Origin: Rhizaria sp. SCN 62-66
Lineage: Eukaryota; Rhizaria, unplaced
DNA length: 64,000 bases
Assembly (NCBI GenBank): GCA_001724265.1
Contig: MEDY01000042.1
Location: 1 to 64,000 of the forward strand
Direction: 5' to 3'
Numbering within the stretch: the first letter of the stretch is position 1; every line of letters starts with the position of its first letter. The position numbers and the translations under genes were made by a program. Positions 48,794-60,646 of the stretch are shown piece by piece. The notes beneath the pieces were generated by a model. That model was not told the DNA's origin and searched no databases. It was given only the letters and a program-made list of their open reading frames with translations.

Positions 48794-49875
48794 TTACTCG
48801 TCGTTGGCATCCTCGATCTTGGGGGCGAGGAAGTAACGGAGGTGGCCGAGCTCGCCGAACTTGAACTCGACGACGAAGGGCACGGCCTCGGAGAGCATCA
48901 GGGTCACAGTCTCGGAGACGGACGCGGCCTTGGCAAAGTTGTTGAGGTAGCGGAGACCGAACTGCTGCTCGATGGGGTCCTCGACCTTGATCTGGACGTT
49001 GGAGCCCTTGCCATCCTCGCTCGCCTCGGTGGGCTTGCAAGTGATGGTGCCGTTGCCAGAGTTGCCCTCAACAGCGAACTGGATGCCCGCCTTGGAGACG
49101 GAGATCTTGACGGACTCACCCATGGTAGAGAGCTCGCGGCAGATGCGCTGGAACTCGGCCGAGGGCATGCGGACGATGCACTTGTAGGTCGTGGCGGGGA
49201 TGCCGAAGTTGTCGGTGTCGATGTCCATAAGCTTGAGGTCGAAGGTCGAGACGCGGTCCTGCTCCGGGGACTCGAGGGTGATGCTCAGCTTGTTGCTCGA
49301 CTCGTTGGAGGACAGAGTGAGCTTGTCGTTGTTGCCACCGCACTTAAGAATCTTGACGAAGTTCTCGAGGTCAATGCCGAGGTTCATGTTGTGGTCAACA
49401 CGGTAGTCCTCGAAGCCACCCGCGGAGAGGGTGAGCTGGATCAGCGCAACGAAGGCGGAGTCAACGCCCTGAAGGGAGATGCCGGAGGAAGAGCAGTCAA
49501 AGTTGCCCTGCTTAATGAGCTCACGGAGACACTCCATGATCTAAACAAGGGAAGATCGCGACAAGACGAGTGAATATGTGAGAGGCAAGAGAAGGAACGC
49601 GCGAGAACGAGGTGAGGGATAAATATAACACACAAGATCGACCATAGAAGAATAAATAACACAAGCACATGATACAAAAACAAGAATTCTGTCGTAACAA
49701 ACGGTACGACACGTTGTTGACGATATATATAGGACTGAAACCCGATGCCAAGAACAACGATGAGTTGGGCGCGAACTTGGGGTTCGAGATTTAGCAATGT
49801 GTGTTGGGAAGGTATGAAGGCAGATATACGTACCTTGCGAATAGTGCTAGCCTGCTTGACAACAGCCTCAAACAT
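48794..49875 (-). CDS. PCNA: Proliferating cell nuclear antigen (sliding clamp)
   Basis: Homotrimeric DNA sliding clamp that tethers replicative polymerases and repair factors in the nucleus. The exons are 49875-49834 (14 codons, MFEAVVKQASTIRK) and 49540-48794, joined in phase 0 and ending TAA; the product is 262 residues against about 261 in animals. Visible landmarks are the N-terminal MFEA, SSSGISLQGVDS, LILKC-type KILKCGG, the interdomain loop LMDIDTDNFGIP that docks PIP-box proteins, MPSAEFQRICREL, and the C-terminal LAPKIED. The ATG at 49537 is internal; starting there would lose the first strand. The gene is compact and free of the low-complexity insertions seen in most other genes here, as expected for a strongly constrained protein. 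Confidence 0.98.
49541..49833 (-). other. Intron in PCNA gene
   Basis: A 293-bp phase-0 intron, GTACGTAT...TTGTTTAG on the minus strand. The protein alignment to PCNA fixes both ends: STIRK is followed by IMECLRELI. Confidence 0.92.
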
Positions 49876-50498
49876 TTTTGATTTCTTAGACGGGTATAAC
49901 CTCGCTAATACGCAGAATCAATCAAAACTCAGGCTGCTCAAGAACGGGCGCGAAAGGCGCCAACCAACCAGGGTTTGTCGGCCAGCTTAGCGCCAAAGTT
50001 AGGCCGCTGGCGACTGTTTCACGCGCCCTAAAACGAGCTTAAATGACCGGATAATTTCCATATTTCAAATATATATTTCTACTATGCACGTTCAATTGAT
50101 GCAATCTACGACATTATTTTGTTTGTTTTGTGTTAAGCTCTGCTTATATTGAGTTATCGCTGCTTGGATACTAGCGCGTAACTTAAAGTCGTTCGTGGTG
50201 AGACAAGAAAGGCATGTTTATCAATGCAGATTGGAGTTTTATTCACCAAATTCGGTCTTGCAGATGGACAATATCGTATTTTTCAATCATTCAAACCAAC
50301 AGAAACGTTGGGTTACAAATATACGTTCAAAAAAGATCCGAGAGAAATAATTACGAGAGGTCAAGCCTCACTGGCAGCAGATCATATCACATGACGCGAA
50401 CGCAATTGATGACAGACAGAAATGCAGGCGTATACAAGATGGAATCATGGAATTGTTATTGTGTACTTGCCCTCTCATACCACGGCAGTACAGCGTAC
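49876..50498. other. Intergenic region upstream of PCNA
   Basis: Spacer between the PCNA start and the 3' end of the carrier fusion gene, both on the minus strand, so it holds the PCNA promoter. It is AT-rich from about 50040. No gene or RNA is recognisable. Confidence 0.5.
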
Positions 50499-52293
50499 TT
50501 ACTGCGAGATCTTGGCGAAGAAGGGGCTAGACTGGAGGTGCTTCCAGAGCACAGAGAAGATGAGACCCTGGGTGCCGTTGGCGAGCAGACGCGTCGACAG
50601 GCCGCGGCCGAAGAGGCCCTTGAGGCCGTCGGAGGCGATGATGTTCTTCACAGCCTGCGGGTACGACACCATCTCGGTGCTGGTCTGGCGGTACGTCTTG
50701 ACGACGCGGACCGAGTTCGACACGGTGTCGGACACGACGGAGGAGCAGAAACCGACGAGCGCGTTACGAGCAAGCTTGTGGAGAGTCTCCTCGGGCACCG
50801 GGAGACGGTGGTCGAGGTAGTTGAAGGTGGCGAACCAGGGGTAGTGGCCGACGAGGGTGGCGAGCCACGTCGCCATCGCTCCGTGGAACAGCACAGAAGG
50901 ACCGTGAGCACGGAACTTCTTCTGAAGAGCGGACATGGCGTTGGCGCCCTCGACCTGGTAGATGGTCTTGACGGTGTCGATGGGCATCAGCAAGATGCGG
51001 AACGCGGCGGCGGTACCGGACGCCGCGAGCGTCTTGACCGCGACGGGCAGATCCGCTGTGCCCGGCTGCGAGTTGAGCAGAGCGAGAACACCGGCATTGG
51101 CGGCAGTGTCACCGAAGCGCGACAGCGGGCCCTGCAGCAGCGCGGGCACGAGACCCTTGTAGAAGCGGCGGATACCGCCCTGCGCCCAGAGCGTCTTGAC
51201 GGCCTCCTTCATGCTGGTGCCGTAGCGGTACTGGTAGTTCATCGTCGTGCGAAGCGACATGAGGAGAAACACCTGCATCGCCATGGCCGTGGCGCCGGCG
51301 AGACCGCCACCGAGAGCGCGCTTGGCGGCCTTGTGCATCGCAGTCTTGAAGTCGGCGTCCGAGGCCTTCTTGGCGGCGTTGGCGTTGGCGCTCGAGACGG
51401 CAGCGGCCGCGGCGGCGCCGGAGATGGTGGCGGCAGCGACGCCCGCAGCCGCGGCGGAGTCGGAGGCGGCGGCGGGAAGCGCGGAGGACGCGGTGGGCTC
51501 GGCCGTGGAGACGTGGGGCGCGCGGGCAGAGGCAGAGAGGGAAGGGTTCGAGGCCAGGAGCTGGTTGATCTGGTCCTGGAGCTCGGCAGCACGGACGAAG
51601 TCCTAAGAAGAACGCAATAGTCAACAAAAGTGAGATGATGAGAATTTAGAAGCGAGACGAATCACACAAGAACAAATTCAGCAGATATCAACACAGCTCA
51701 AGTGACGACAACATCGAAGAGTGTCAACTTGTCAAAATAAATTTCGTTGCGCTGTGTAAACATACCTGGCGGGCGACGGCCTCCTTGATCTGGCTGTTAA
51801 GCTCCTGAAGCTGCACAGAGGCGTCACGGGCGTTGGCAATCTGCTGCTGGAGCGAGTGCGCAAGACGGAAGTCGCGGCGGTAGACGGCCTCCTTGAGCTG
51901 GGTCTGGAGACTCTGCATCGCCTCGGAGCTCTTGGAGTGCAGGAACTGGGGGTCGTACTGCTCGGCGTCGAGCTCGAACGCGAACGAGCCGTAGTTGAGC
52001 GAGTTGTCGTTATCATAAGGGGAGATCAGAGTCTCAAACTCGGCCTTAGAAAAGCGCTTGAAGCCGCCGTCAGCGTAACGGATCTTGACGGACTCGTCGC
52101 CACGGATGTCAACGACCTTGGCGAGGAAGTTGCGGCCGCCCCACCAGGAGCCGGTGCCCTTGACGAGCACGTTCTCGCCGACGCTGTACGGCACCTTGGA
52201 GGGCACAGGGGCAGCAACGGGGGCAGGCGCAGGGGCGGGCGCAGGAGAGGCAGCCACGATGGGCGTGGTGGGTTCCTTCGACTCAGTCGACAT
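50499..52293 (-). CDS. Fusion protein: Tudor-like domain + two UVR motifs + mitochondrial (SLC25) carrier
   Basis: Exons 52293-51766 and 51602-50499 give 543 residues, stop TAA. After a Pro/Ala-rich leader, residues 36-90 form a Tudor-like barrel (VGENVLVKG...WW...AKVVDI...VKIRYADG...F). Residues 128-155 and 162-195 are two UVR-type helical hairpins (LxxQLxEAVxRRDFxLAHxLQQQI; LNSQIKEAVARQDFVRAAELQDQI); the second spans the splice junction, which supports the join. Residues about 265-543 form a three-repeat SLC25 carrier: the canonical PIDTVK signature lies near 383-388, and the equivalents in repeats one and three are degenerate. SLC25 proteins move metabolites across the inner mitochondrial or other organelle membranes; the substrate cannot be told here. 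No clear targeting presequence is seen. An Ala-rich linker separates the two halves. Confidence 0.88.
51603..51765 (-). other. Intron in carrier fusion gene
   Basis: A 163-bp phase-0 intron, GTATGTTT...TTCTTAG on the minus strand. It is the one donor in the window that is not GTAC. It lies inside the second UVR motif (EAVARQ before, DFVRAAELQ after). Confidence 0.88.
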
Positions 52294-53796
52294 AGGTACT
52301 CTGTGTGTGCAAGAGAAAGACCGGAATGCAACATCGTGGTGGGAAGGAAATAGGAATTAGAGAGATACAGATACACGTATGCGAATTATAGTCAAAAGGA
52401 AACTGAACTATATCAAGTCTAGATCATGCGCAAATTAACATATTCCTGAAACAGGCATGTCAATGTGGTGAAACTACCACATCAAAGTTTGTCCGGAGCT
52501 TCGCTTTAGTTTAAGCAGGAGCGCAATACGAACGAGGCCATTGTGCAGTATAGATCACACCATAAGACGTAGAATTAAGTTCTCTATATATTATAGAACT
52601 TTGAAAATCTATAATACTCGATTATTATCTACTGTACGCTGCATTGACATGACGAAGTTGGTTTTCCCAAGTTGCGACGGAGGACCGACCCCACCAGATT
52701 TTGTGGCTTGTGGTACAGCAGACGTAACGATGGGCGACGACGCGCTTCACGAAAACATCATTCTATGCGCTTCAAACCGCACACACATATTATCTTTGTA
52801 GCGGTGATGCGAAATTAATTGCGGTGACTTCAAATGCGCCCTCACACCACCAGGACAGCAAGCATGCCGTTTCAGTGCATGCTCATTCGAGAAGAAGCGG
52901 GAGAGTAAGAAAAACTGTATTAGCATCTCAAGGCGATATGGCATTTTTCGTTAAGCTTAACGACTCTCCTTAGGTGGCTTGCGGCAACGTCACCCGGCCG
53001 GATCTGTCGGCCTGAGTCACAGAGACTGGCTTGAGGTGTAATATGTATGATTGAAGACAAGACAAATTTGGTATACACAATGGGCTTGACCCGACTACGC
53101 AGGTATTTGTCTTTCCTCGCAGTATGCATATTTACGTGTATTATATGTCGTTTCATCTATTGAAGCACCATCAAGATACTGTCTGAGACGCCTTCTGAGC
53201 TCTGCAGACAAGCTGTATAATGCGATACGACATTGATACCAACTAAGAAAAACACAAACTACACTTGCGCTACAATAACGAATAGTATGTCCCATGTATG
53301 CTCTCTAATCTACTTTGATTCAGCCTAAACGAGCCACAGACATGCATTCAATCGTTGTTACCTCGACTCTTTGTGTTTCGATTACAGATATTAAATCGCA
53401 TCGTAAGAACGCGAAATTTTCAGCCAATACCGAAAACGTCAAATATACCAAATAAACACCACCATTATGCCTCTAAGCAAATGGTATAACGATTTGTATT
53501 CGTGTTTCTCTTCCTGCGAGTGAGACAAGTCTCACACGCAGGTCAGAGCCTCGACTGGTGAAACGGCAAATCGTATATTTGAAACCAAGAATTCACGTGA
53601 CCCCATCGTGGCAAGGAGCTCACGCCTGTTTTTTGCATGCTTTTATGAGTTTTGTTTTTGTACACTTAATTAAATCTTTGGAAATATTCATATGCATCTT
53701 GCACATGCACTTTTGTCTTCCTCCTGTAGAAAGTCTCTCCTCTTCGGTTACTTTCCCGTCTCGTCCAGCGCCGTTTCCTGCTCTGCACCTGAGACC
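52294..53796. other. Divergent intergenic region
   Basis: A 1.5-kb AT-rich spacer between two divergent genes, likely containing both promoters. A slightly GC-richer patch at 52640-52800 has a short open frame but no convincing codon bias. A pyrimidine-rich stretch ending CCTGTAG near 53729 could be a 5' UTR intron acceptor for the downstream gene. No tRNA is seen. Confidence 0.5.
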
Positions 53797-56700
53797 ATGC
53801 GCCGTGCCGGTCGCGTCAATGACAACACCGCCCAGCGCGTGTTTGGCATCGAGCCCGCCACACCGCTGGGCCCTGCGCCCCCGCCCATGTACGGCGGCGC
53901 CCCCACTGGCCCCATGCAATCCCAAGCCTCCTACGCCGCAGTTAGCAACAACAACAACAACAACAACATTTTCTCCCCAAACCCGAATGCCGTTGTGTCC
54001 GCCGACGGCCCCACTGTTGCGTCCTACGACGCCGCGTACGCGCACTCCGAGGCGGACACCGTGCCGTACGGTCAGGTCGCCGCTTCCCCCGCAATGCCAA
54101 CGGCAGCTCGTTATGCGCCACAGCCGCCACAGAGCGCTGCCCCCAGCGTGCTCCCGCCCATCACCGCGCGCCACCAATACAATGCAGGCTACAACGTCAA
54201 TATCAACACGAACAACAATAACAACGGTTCTGCGACGCCGTTGCCGCTCTCAGTTCAGGCATACGCTGCGCCTCTGTCGGCCGCGACTCCCATCGCGCCC
54301 GCCGCTGCCGTCCCCGGCGTGTCCCCTGACGCCGCCGCGCTGGCCGCGCTGGCACGCGTGCAACACGATTCTCTTGCGCGCGAGATGGGTTTTCTGGCCA
54401 AAGAGCAAGGTTTCCTCGCCAAAGAGCAGGATCTCACCCGCGAGCGCGACTTCGAGCGGCAGCGCGCCGAGGCCGCCACGCGTGAACACGCGCGGCAGAT
54501 GGAGCTCGAGCGCATGCGCGCCGACGCCGCGGCCGTGGAGCGCGCTCGCGAGCGCGAACGCGACTCGACCGCGATGGCAATGAACCGGCAGCGCGACGCC
54601 GCGTTGTCACGGGAACTCGAGACCACGCGTGCCGCGATCGCCGAGCTGCGCGCCGCGGTCCGCAGTGAAGGCGATCACCGGCGCGCCGCGGAGGCGCAGT
54701 TGGCAGCGCTCACCGCGGCGTTGATCGCGCAGCAGGAGGCCGCGGCGACGGCGCGCGCGCAGAGTGACGCCGCGATGGCGGCCGTCGCCGCGCGGTTGCG
54801 GGAGCTGGAGAGCTCCGTGCAGGTCGATGCGCGTGTGCAGCAAGAGGCTGCGCGCGCCAGGGAGGCCGCGCAGAGGGCGGAGCAGGAGGCTGTGCGCAGG
54901 TGGGTCGGGGAAGTCCAGGCGCAGGCCGAGGCCAAGAGCTCCGCCGCTGCTGACGAAGCACGGTACGCATAGTAAAACTTGAAGCTTTGCAAGTGACTAG
55001 AAGCAACATATTTGTTTGTTTTAGAGAACACTTTGATGCTACCTTTTTCACAATACTACATGCAATTAAAGTACCTAACGCTATTCAAAACTGTGTCCAT
55101 GTATATTTATTCTCACTTCTGTGTTTTCTCTAATGTGTATCTCTTTGCTTGCTCCTTTTCAGGGCTGCTGCTCGTGAGACAGCCCGCGCGCGCGCCGAGC
55201 TCGCCGGTCTGCACGAGACTGTGACTGGCGTCGCCGCCGCTGCTGCTCAGGGAGCTACCGCGACGACCCGCGGCACCGCGATTGACGAGCGCGACCTGAA
55301 GCAGCTCGCCGGCAAAGTCCGCACTCTTGAGGACGCGGCTAAACATATGGCGCTGTACCAAGCCGCGCAACAGGCCGTGACGCCCGAAAACGAGTGGATC
55401 CGGACGTTCCTGGCCGAATCGCAGCAGCAGCAACAGCGCGCCGCCGACGCCCGCGCCGAGGAGCACCGCCAGGCTCTGTCGCGTGTCGAAGCCGCCCAGC
55501 GCGCCAGCGAAAACGCACTGCGCCACGAGGTCTCGGCCGTTGCAGACCGGGCCTCGGCGCAGACGCGCGCGCTGGGAGAGCGCGTCGACGCGTCGGGCGC
55601 GCAGCTGCGCCAGGTGCTGACGCAGGCGCACGCGGAGCTGGGCCGCACGGTCGCGGACGCCGTCGCCTCGGTGCGTGCGGAGACCGACGCGGTGCGACAC
55701 ATGGCGACTGAGTCGGTCGCCGCGCTGCAAGAGGGTCAGCGCGCCGCCAACGCCGCGGCTGTGGAGGCGCACGGCCGGCTTGTGGCACGGCTGGGCGCCG
55801 TGGCGACGCGCGCGGCGGCTGCGGAGGGCCGCGGGCGCGAGCTGGAGACGGTGTTGCGCGCGGAGATCGAGAATCGGCTCGCGATGGCGCGCAAGACACA
55901 ACAGTGGAACGCGCAGGCGCACGCCAAGGCGGCGGAGCAGCACCATTTGCTTACGGCGCGGACTGCGGCGGCGGAGGAGCGCGCCGCTGAGGCGGAGATT
56001 GCGACGTGTATGGAGAATATGCTCGCGCTGGTAGCTGAGGCTGACGATGACCGGGACAAGGGACACCTGCTCGACCACCTTCAGGTACGATTCTTTATCA
56101 ACAAAGATTTCACAAACCATGATTTGACTCAATTATCAAATTCAATCTTGACTTATTATTATAAACTTGTTTTTATTTGTTGTCATTGCATCACTAGCGC
56201 CACGACTACTCGATTGCGCACGTGCAGAACGCGGCCGCGACCGCCGCCAATGAGGCGCGCGAGCTCTCGCGCTCCGTGGCCGCCGAGTGGGCTGCTCGCG
56301 ACGCGCGCGCTCTGGCCGAGGCCGCTGAGGCGCGCGCCGTCGCTGAGGCCGCACAGTCGCAGCGCGAAGTGACGCTCACGATGGAAGCGATGCTGACCGC
56401 GCTTGATTTAGCCGAGCAAGACGCACACTTGGCGCAGGCGACGGCGACGCTTATGGAGCACGTCAACGCGTCGGTGCAAGACGCCGTGGAGTTTGCGGAG
56501 ACCGTGGCGCGCAAGGAGGCCCGTCGCGCGGAGGACGCCGTGCGCGGCGCGATGAGCGAGGTTGAGCGCAAGTTTAATCAGGTGCTGAGTGACCGCGAGC
56601 GGGAGGCCGCGGTGAGGGCCACGATGGACGCGATGCTCGACAAGGTCGAGGACCAAATGGTACGAAACAACAACAAGAAGCAACATTATTATGCAGTATT

Positions 56701-57449
56701 ATCCTTTATGCATTTGTAATTTGTCCTGGTCACTCACATTTTACTACTTTGTCATTGACTTTGTTTCGATTTTGTTGTTGTTTCAGGACGGCAACATGGA
56801 CGCCGTGCTTGCGCGTCTGACCGCAGCCGAGGCGCTCGTGGCCGCTGACGCCGCCGCCACGGCCGCGCGCGTGGCCGCCGTCGAGTCCCGCGTTGCCGCA
56901 CAGGGCGCGCAGTCACAACAGGCCACGGAGAAGCTCTCCAAGGCCGTGGACGAGCTGACGGCGCAGTTGACTGGCGATGAGGCCGATGCCGCGCGCACAG
57001 CGCAAGCGCTGGTGCAGGAGCAGCTTGCGATCGAGCTCGATGAGGTGCAGGGCCGCGTTATTGCGCTTGAGGAGAAGAGCGGAGGCGCGAACAGCAAGAA
57101 CAATGCCAACGACGAGGAGGAGGAGGATGCCGTTTCTAAACCTGCTTCTACCCCTGCTGTTGCTCCTGCTGTAGCCGCTGACAAGAAAGCGGGTGCGAAG
57201 GCTGCTACGCCTCAGCACGGTGAGAGCGAGGCCAAGGGCGGCGACGACGGCAACCACGGTGATAAGAATGACCACAGTGACGCTCCGACTGCTCCGGCGT
57301 CCCCCAGTGCTAAACCTACTGACAAGCAGACTGACAAGCAGCCCTCTGCCGCCGCGAGCCCCAACAATGCGAGTGACAAGTCTGCCGGTGACAACGAGGT
57401 CAAGAACAGGGCGAGCGACACCGGTGCTGTCGCCGCTCACGGTCACTAA
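53797..57449 (+). CDS. Long coiled-coil protein, 1,070 residues, four exons
   Basis: Exons 53797-54962, 55163-56084, 56198-56659 and 56787-57449 total 3,213 bases and end TAA. The ATG at 53797 was chosen because the sequence before it is AT-rich and untranslated-like; ATG 53692 is in frame but less likely. Residues 1-180 are disordered (Pro, Ala, and an Asn run at 53945-53968). From about residue 180 to 930 the protein is almost continuous Ala/Glu/Arg-rich heptad coiled coil, beginning with a near-perfect octapeptide duplication (GFLAKEQ twice). The C-terminal 140 residues are a charged, Lys/Asp/Ala/Pro-rich tail. Composition suggests a cytoskeletal, basal-body or scaffold rod protein; no specific family is recognised. 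Confidence 0.85.
54963..55162 (+). other. Intron 1 of coiled-coil gene
   Basis: A 200-bp intron, GTACGCAT...CTTTTCAG, phase 2. Splicing joins DEA-R to AAARETARAR and removes an immediate TAG/TAA. Confidence 0.9.
56085..56197 (+). other. Intron 2 of coiled-coil gene
   Basis: A 113-bp phase-0 intron, GTACGATT...ATCACTAG, AT-rich. It joins LLDHLQ to RHDYSIAHVQ and keeps the coiled coil open. Confidence 0.88.
56660..56786 (+). other. Intron 3 of coiled-coil gene
   Basis: A 127-bp phase-0 intron, GTACGAAA...TGTTTCAG. It joins KVEDQM to DGNMDAVLAR. Confidence 0.9.
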
Positions 57450-57847
57450 GCGCTATCTTCGTCCAGCTTCAGTCACAGTCACAGCGTGTCGCACTCAAAG
57501 CTACCTTAATGCGCGCGCACAGTAACTGAGTCCACCAGTGACATTTAACAACACTTTTTTTCTGTTTTGATTTCGACTACGTATCATGATCTACTTTTAT
57601 TTTGTCATAATGTGTTTTTGTATTTGTTAACTTGTTAACAAGAGGTATCTTTTCTTGTTTCTGATTCGTCGGTATTCTTCGCTATTGTCTCGCGTATCGC
57701 CACTGTGTGTATTGAAGCTATCATCGACTTTTCACATAGTGTCACACGCACCCGGTTTATCGTGTTTTTAATAACTATCGTTACATACATCACTTTACCT
57801 TAAGCCACTTCAACATCCATCGTAACCGGTAGCCATGCTTATATTGT
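57450..57847. other. Convergent intergenic region
   Basis: Short AT-rich spacer between two 3' ends. No gene is seen. Confidence 0.5.
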
Positions 57848-59721
57848 TTACTTGTTGGCGTTTGTGTTGCTGTTTGCAGCGCCGATCGCTGGGAACACGA
57901 CCGCATTGAACTTACTCCCGGTAAATGCCGCCATCGGCATTGCGCTTAACGGCTGCTGCTGTTGCTGTTGCTGTTGCTGTGGCGGCGCCAGAGACGGGCG
58001 CTGCTGTGAACCGCCGGCGTCCTGCTCAGCCTTCGCACTCGCACTCGCGGCTGCGGGGCCAGCGCCAGGGCCGGTGCCGGCGATGCCAGCGCTAAGGCGG
58101 GGGTCGGTCACACCCCCAGCGTTGTTGCCGGTGCTGGCGCTGGTGCCGCTGCCATAGAGGCCGCCGCGGCCCGGCCCAGTTTGTTGTTGTTGCTGCTGCT
58201 GCTGCTGCTGCTTCTGAGGCTGAGGCTGAAGCTGGGGCGCAAACGGGCGGGCTGCGGACAGTCCCGCAGTTGCAGTCCCAGCAGCGTTAGGAACCGCACT
58301 TGCAGCCGCGCCAGCGAAGCTTGCACTGTGACTAGCGCCGCCAAACTGCTGCTGCTGCTGCTGCGGTGGGAAGAACATGTGCTGCTTTTGCTGTGGCTGC
58401 GGCTGCTGCGACTGACACTGAGCGTGGCCGCGCGCCCCGTGCATCTGCTGCTGCATCTGGTGTTGTTGCTGTTGCTGCTGCATATTCGGGTACGCGTGGT
58501 GCGACCCCACGAGTGACCCATGTGTTCCCTGCGCATTCGGCGGCGGTCCGTACCCCTGCACCATGGTCGACTTGAGCGCGAGCTCTGTGACCAGCGCAGC
58601 CAGCTCCCTCTCTCGCTGCGCGTTCTCCTCGAGAACATGTGCGAGCTCTGCGGATAGACCGGAGCGCAGGGCGCGCATGTCGCCCAGCACGGCCTTGGAC
58701 AGCGTGTCGGTGAGCAGACCGGCAAGCGCGGAGCCGATCACTTCGCTGTCGCCGGCGACGCTGTCCAGCACGGCGTGAAAGCGTGCGCAGACGTCGTCAT
58801 CGCTGTCGCCAGTATGCGGAGCGTGATTGCTGCTGTTCGCGTTGAGGTTAAGGTTGGTGTTGACGTTAGCGTTGGTATTGTTGCTAGCAGAGTCGCCGGG
58901 CAGTGATGCGATGATGATGTTGCTGCCGGCAGAGTGCGAGTGCGCACGCGCAGAGAGGGGCTTGACGCCGGGACCGTCGAACGCAGATTGAGACTGAGGC
59001 TGAGGTTGCGGTTGCCCAGTGACAGCGGACTGCTTGGCGTTGTCCGAGACCGGCTTGATCATCGTTGCAGCAGGGACGGTGGGCTTAGAGAAAAGTGCAG
59101 CCGCGCCAGAGCCACTGTTGCTAGTGATGCTGTTATTGTTGGTGTTGTTGTTGTTTTTGTTGCTGTTGCTGGAGAGGCCAGAGCGGGCGAAGAGCGACGA
59201 CGAGGGCGCAGGCACACTCACAGCAAGGGGCGCCGCGACACTCTCAGCCGTTGAGCTTCCCGCCGAGTCTGCGGCGGCGTCAACAGCGACTGCGGTGGGG
59301 ACACGTGCTTCGTTGAGCGCGGTTGCGGTGTTCTCATGCTCGTGGTCGAGGTCAGCAGCACCAGCAGTGGCGGCAGCGGCAGCGGCTGCGGCGGCGGCGG
59401 CGGCACTTGCGCTAGATTCGGGCTTGAGAGAGCGCGATGAGGCGCGTTCCTTGGACGCCGTTCGGTGATCAGAGCTGTTTGAGGCGGCGGCGCTGAGGAA
59501 AGCGAAGAGGTGCAAATAGAGAAAAATGTGAGGGTGACGGTGGGTTGGCGTTGTAGGTGACTAACTTCTGAAATGGCGCGAGTGTAGACGTACCGCTTGA
59601 GGGAATCACCACGGGACTTGTCAGATGAGCCGCGAATCGAGGTGGAAGACGGCTGCTGAGCCGTAGAGTCGTCGTTAGCGGCGCGCTGGCGCTGTTGCTG
59701 CGCACCTCCGAGAGACGACAT
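57848..59721 (-). CDS. Gln/Ala-rich hypothetical protein, 590 residues, two exons
   Basis: Exons 59721-59594 and 59492-57848 join within an Arg codon (SLK-R-AAASNSSDH) and end TAA. The start is ATG 59721; an upstream in-frame TTG is not needed. The protein is nearly all low complexity: an Ala13-type run near the N-terminus, Asn-rich repeats, and several poly-Gln tracts mixed with Met, His and Pro toward the C-terminus. One region of about 95 residues (58570-58850) looks folded: an acidic entry, then amphipathic helices (LLTDTLSKAVLGDM...LSAELAHVLEENAQRERELAALVTEL), probably a dimerising coiled coil. Such architecture is typical of transcription or mRNP regulators, but no DNA- or RNA-binding domain is visible. 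It faces the next gene across a shared divergent promoter region. Confidence 0.82.
59493..59593 (-). other. Intron in Gln-rich protein gene
   Basis: A 101-bp phase-2 intron, GTACGTCT...TTCCTCAG on the minus strand. It restores one frame across two open segments. Confidence 0.85.
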
Positions 59722-60646
59722 GGCGCTATTGTTGAGGTTGGACAAAGTGGGTTGGTGTGAGATGATGTCGTCGTCAAGTTGTCACGACAAATTTAATTCT
59801 GAAAAAATAATGCTGACGTTTCTAAAATATATTGCCAACGTGTTTTGTCATTGGGCATGCAACCCTGTAATTAGATTGAAACCGATCCAGGCTGCGTGCT
59901 GTTAACTTGAAAAAAAATTGGCTACTGTTGGCCTCCTACGGCGGAGACCGTTATTGAGAGGTCTTCCGTATTTTCATGCATACAAGACGCAATATAGCCA
60001 AATTTAAATTCAACAAGCCCAGCATGACCCTTGGAACAAACGTATTCATGTCTAGACTCAAGACATTCTTAACATCAGTTGATGGGACTCTCCAAGGACA
60101 CTTAAGCGAATATACGTTCATATGTGGTGCACTTACGTCAGCTCGATGCGAATACGCATGCAGCTACCTGTATTAGCTTCTGCTGTGGTTGATTTTCTTG
60201 ATAGTGTGTCATATCTCTAAATTTTCGAAGGCTGGAATCGCAACTTGAAGTGGTAGCCCGCTCATTTTAAGTTAAATAGAACACGTTTTTCAACTTCCGA
60301 AGATATTCACAGGGCACTCTTTATGCCTTGTAGTCTACAAGGCTGATGATGCTGCAATATTTATATGGGTGACGTTCAGTGTGACACTCTAGTGTTTGAT
60401 GACTCATCGAACCACAAACCGTTTTCCCCCCGTGGCCCAGTCTGGTTCTGTCGAACGATGGGACTGACTCTCAATGCCATCACGAAATCAGACCTATTTC
60501 CTTCTTCAGCGCCTTCGTGCTTTTAAATGTTTGACGATGTTTACGTAATGTCATCAATTAATCTGCTGTAGAATTCAATTATATGCATTGAAACTAACTT
60601 TATGACTCGCTGTCTCTCTTTTCTAATCTGATCTTTGCTTCAGACC
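59722..60646. other. Divergent intergenic region
   Basis: AT-rich 925-bp spacer between divergent genes, likely a two-way promoter region. It ends in a pyrimidine tract with AG just before ACC-ATG of the right-hand gene, which looks like a splice acceptor. No gene or tRNA is recognisable. Confidence 0.5.

Noticed and set aside
48794-49537. PCNA starting at the ATG at 49537
   Set aside because: This would lack the first strand; a 14-codon upstream exon supplies MFEAVVKQASTIRK with perfect splice sites.
48842-49573. 243-codon plus-strand open frame opposite PCNA
   Set aside because: Antisense shadow of PCNA, which is unmistakable on the minus strand.
50214-51620. 468-codon plus-strand open frame
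   Set aside because: It overlaps the carrier fusion gene on the opposite strand, is Arg/Gly/Glu-rich, and starts in AT-rich noncoding sequence; the minus-strand SLC25 homology is clear.
52541-52801. 86-codon plus-strand open frame
   Set aside because: AT-rich start, no codon bias, no recognisable motif.
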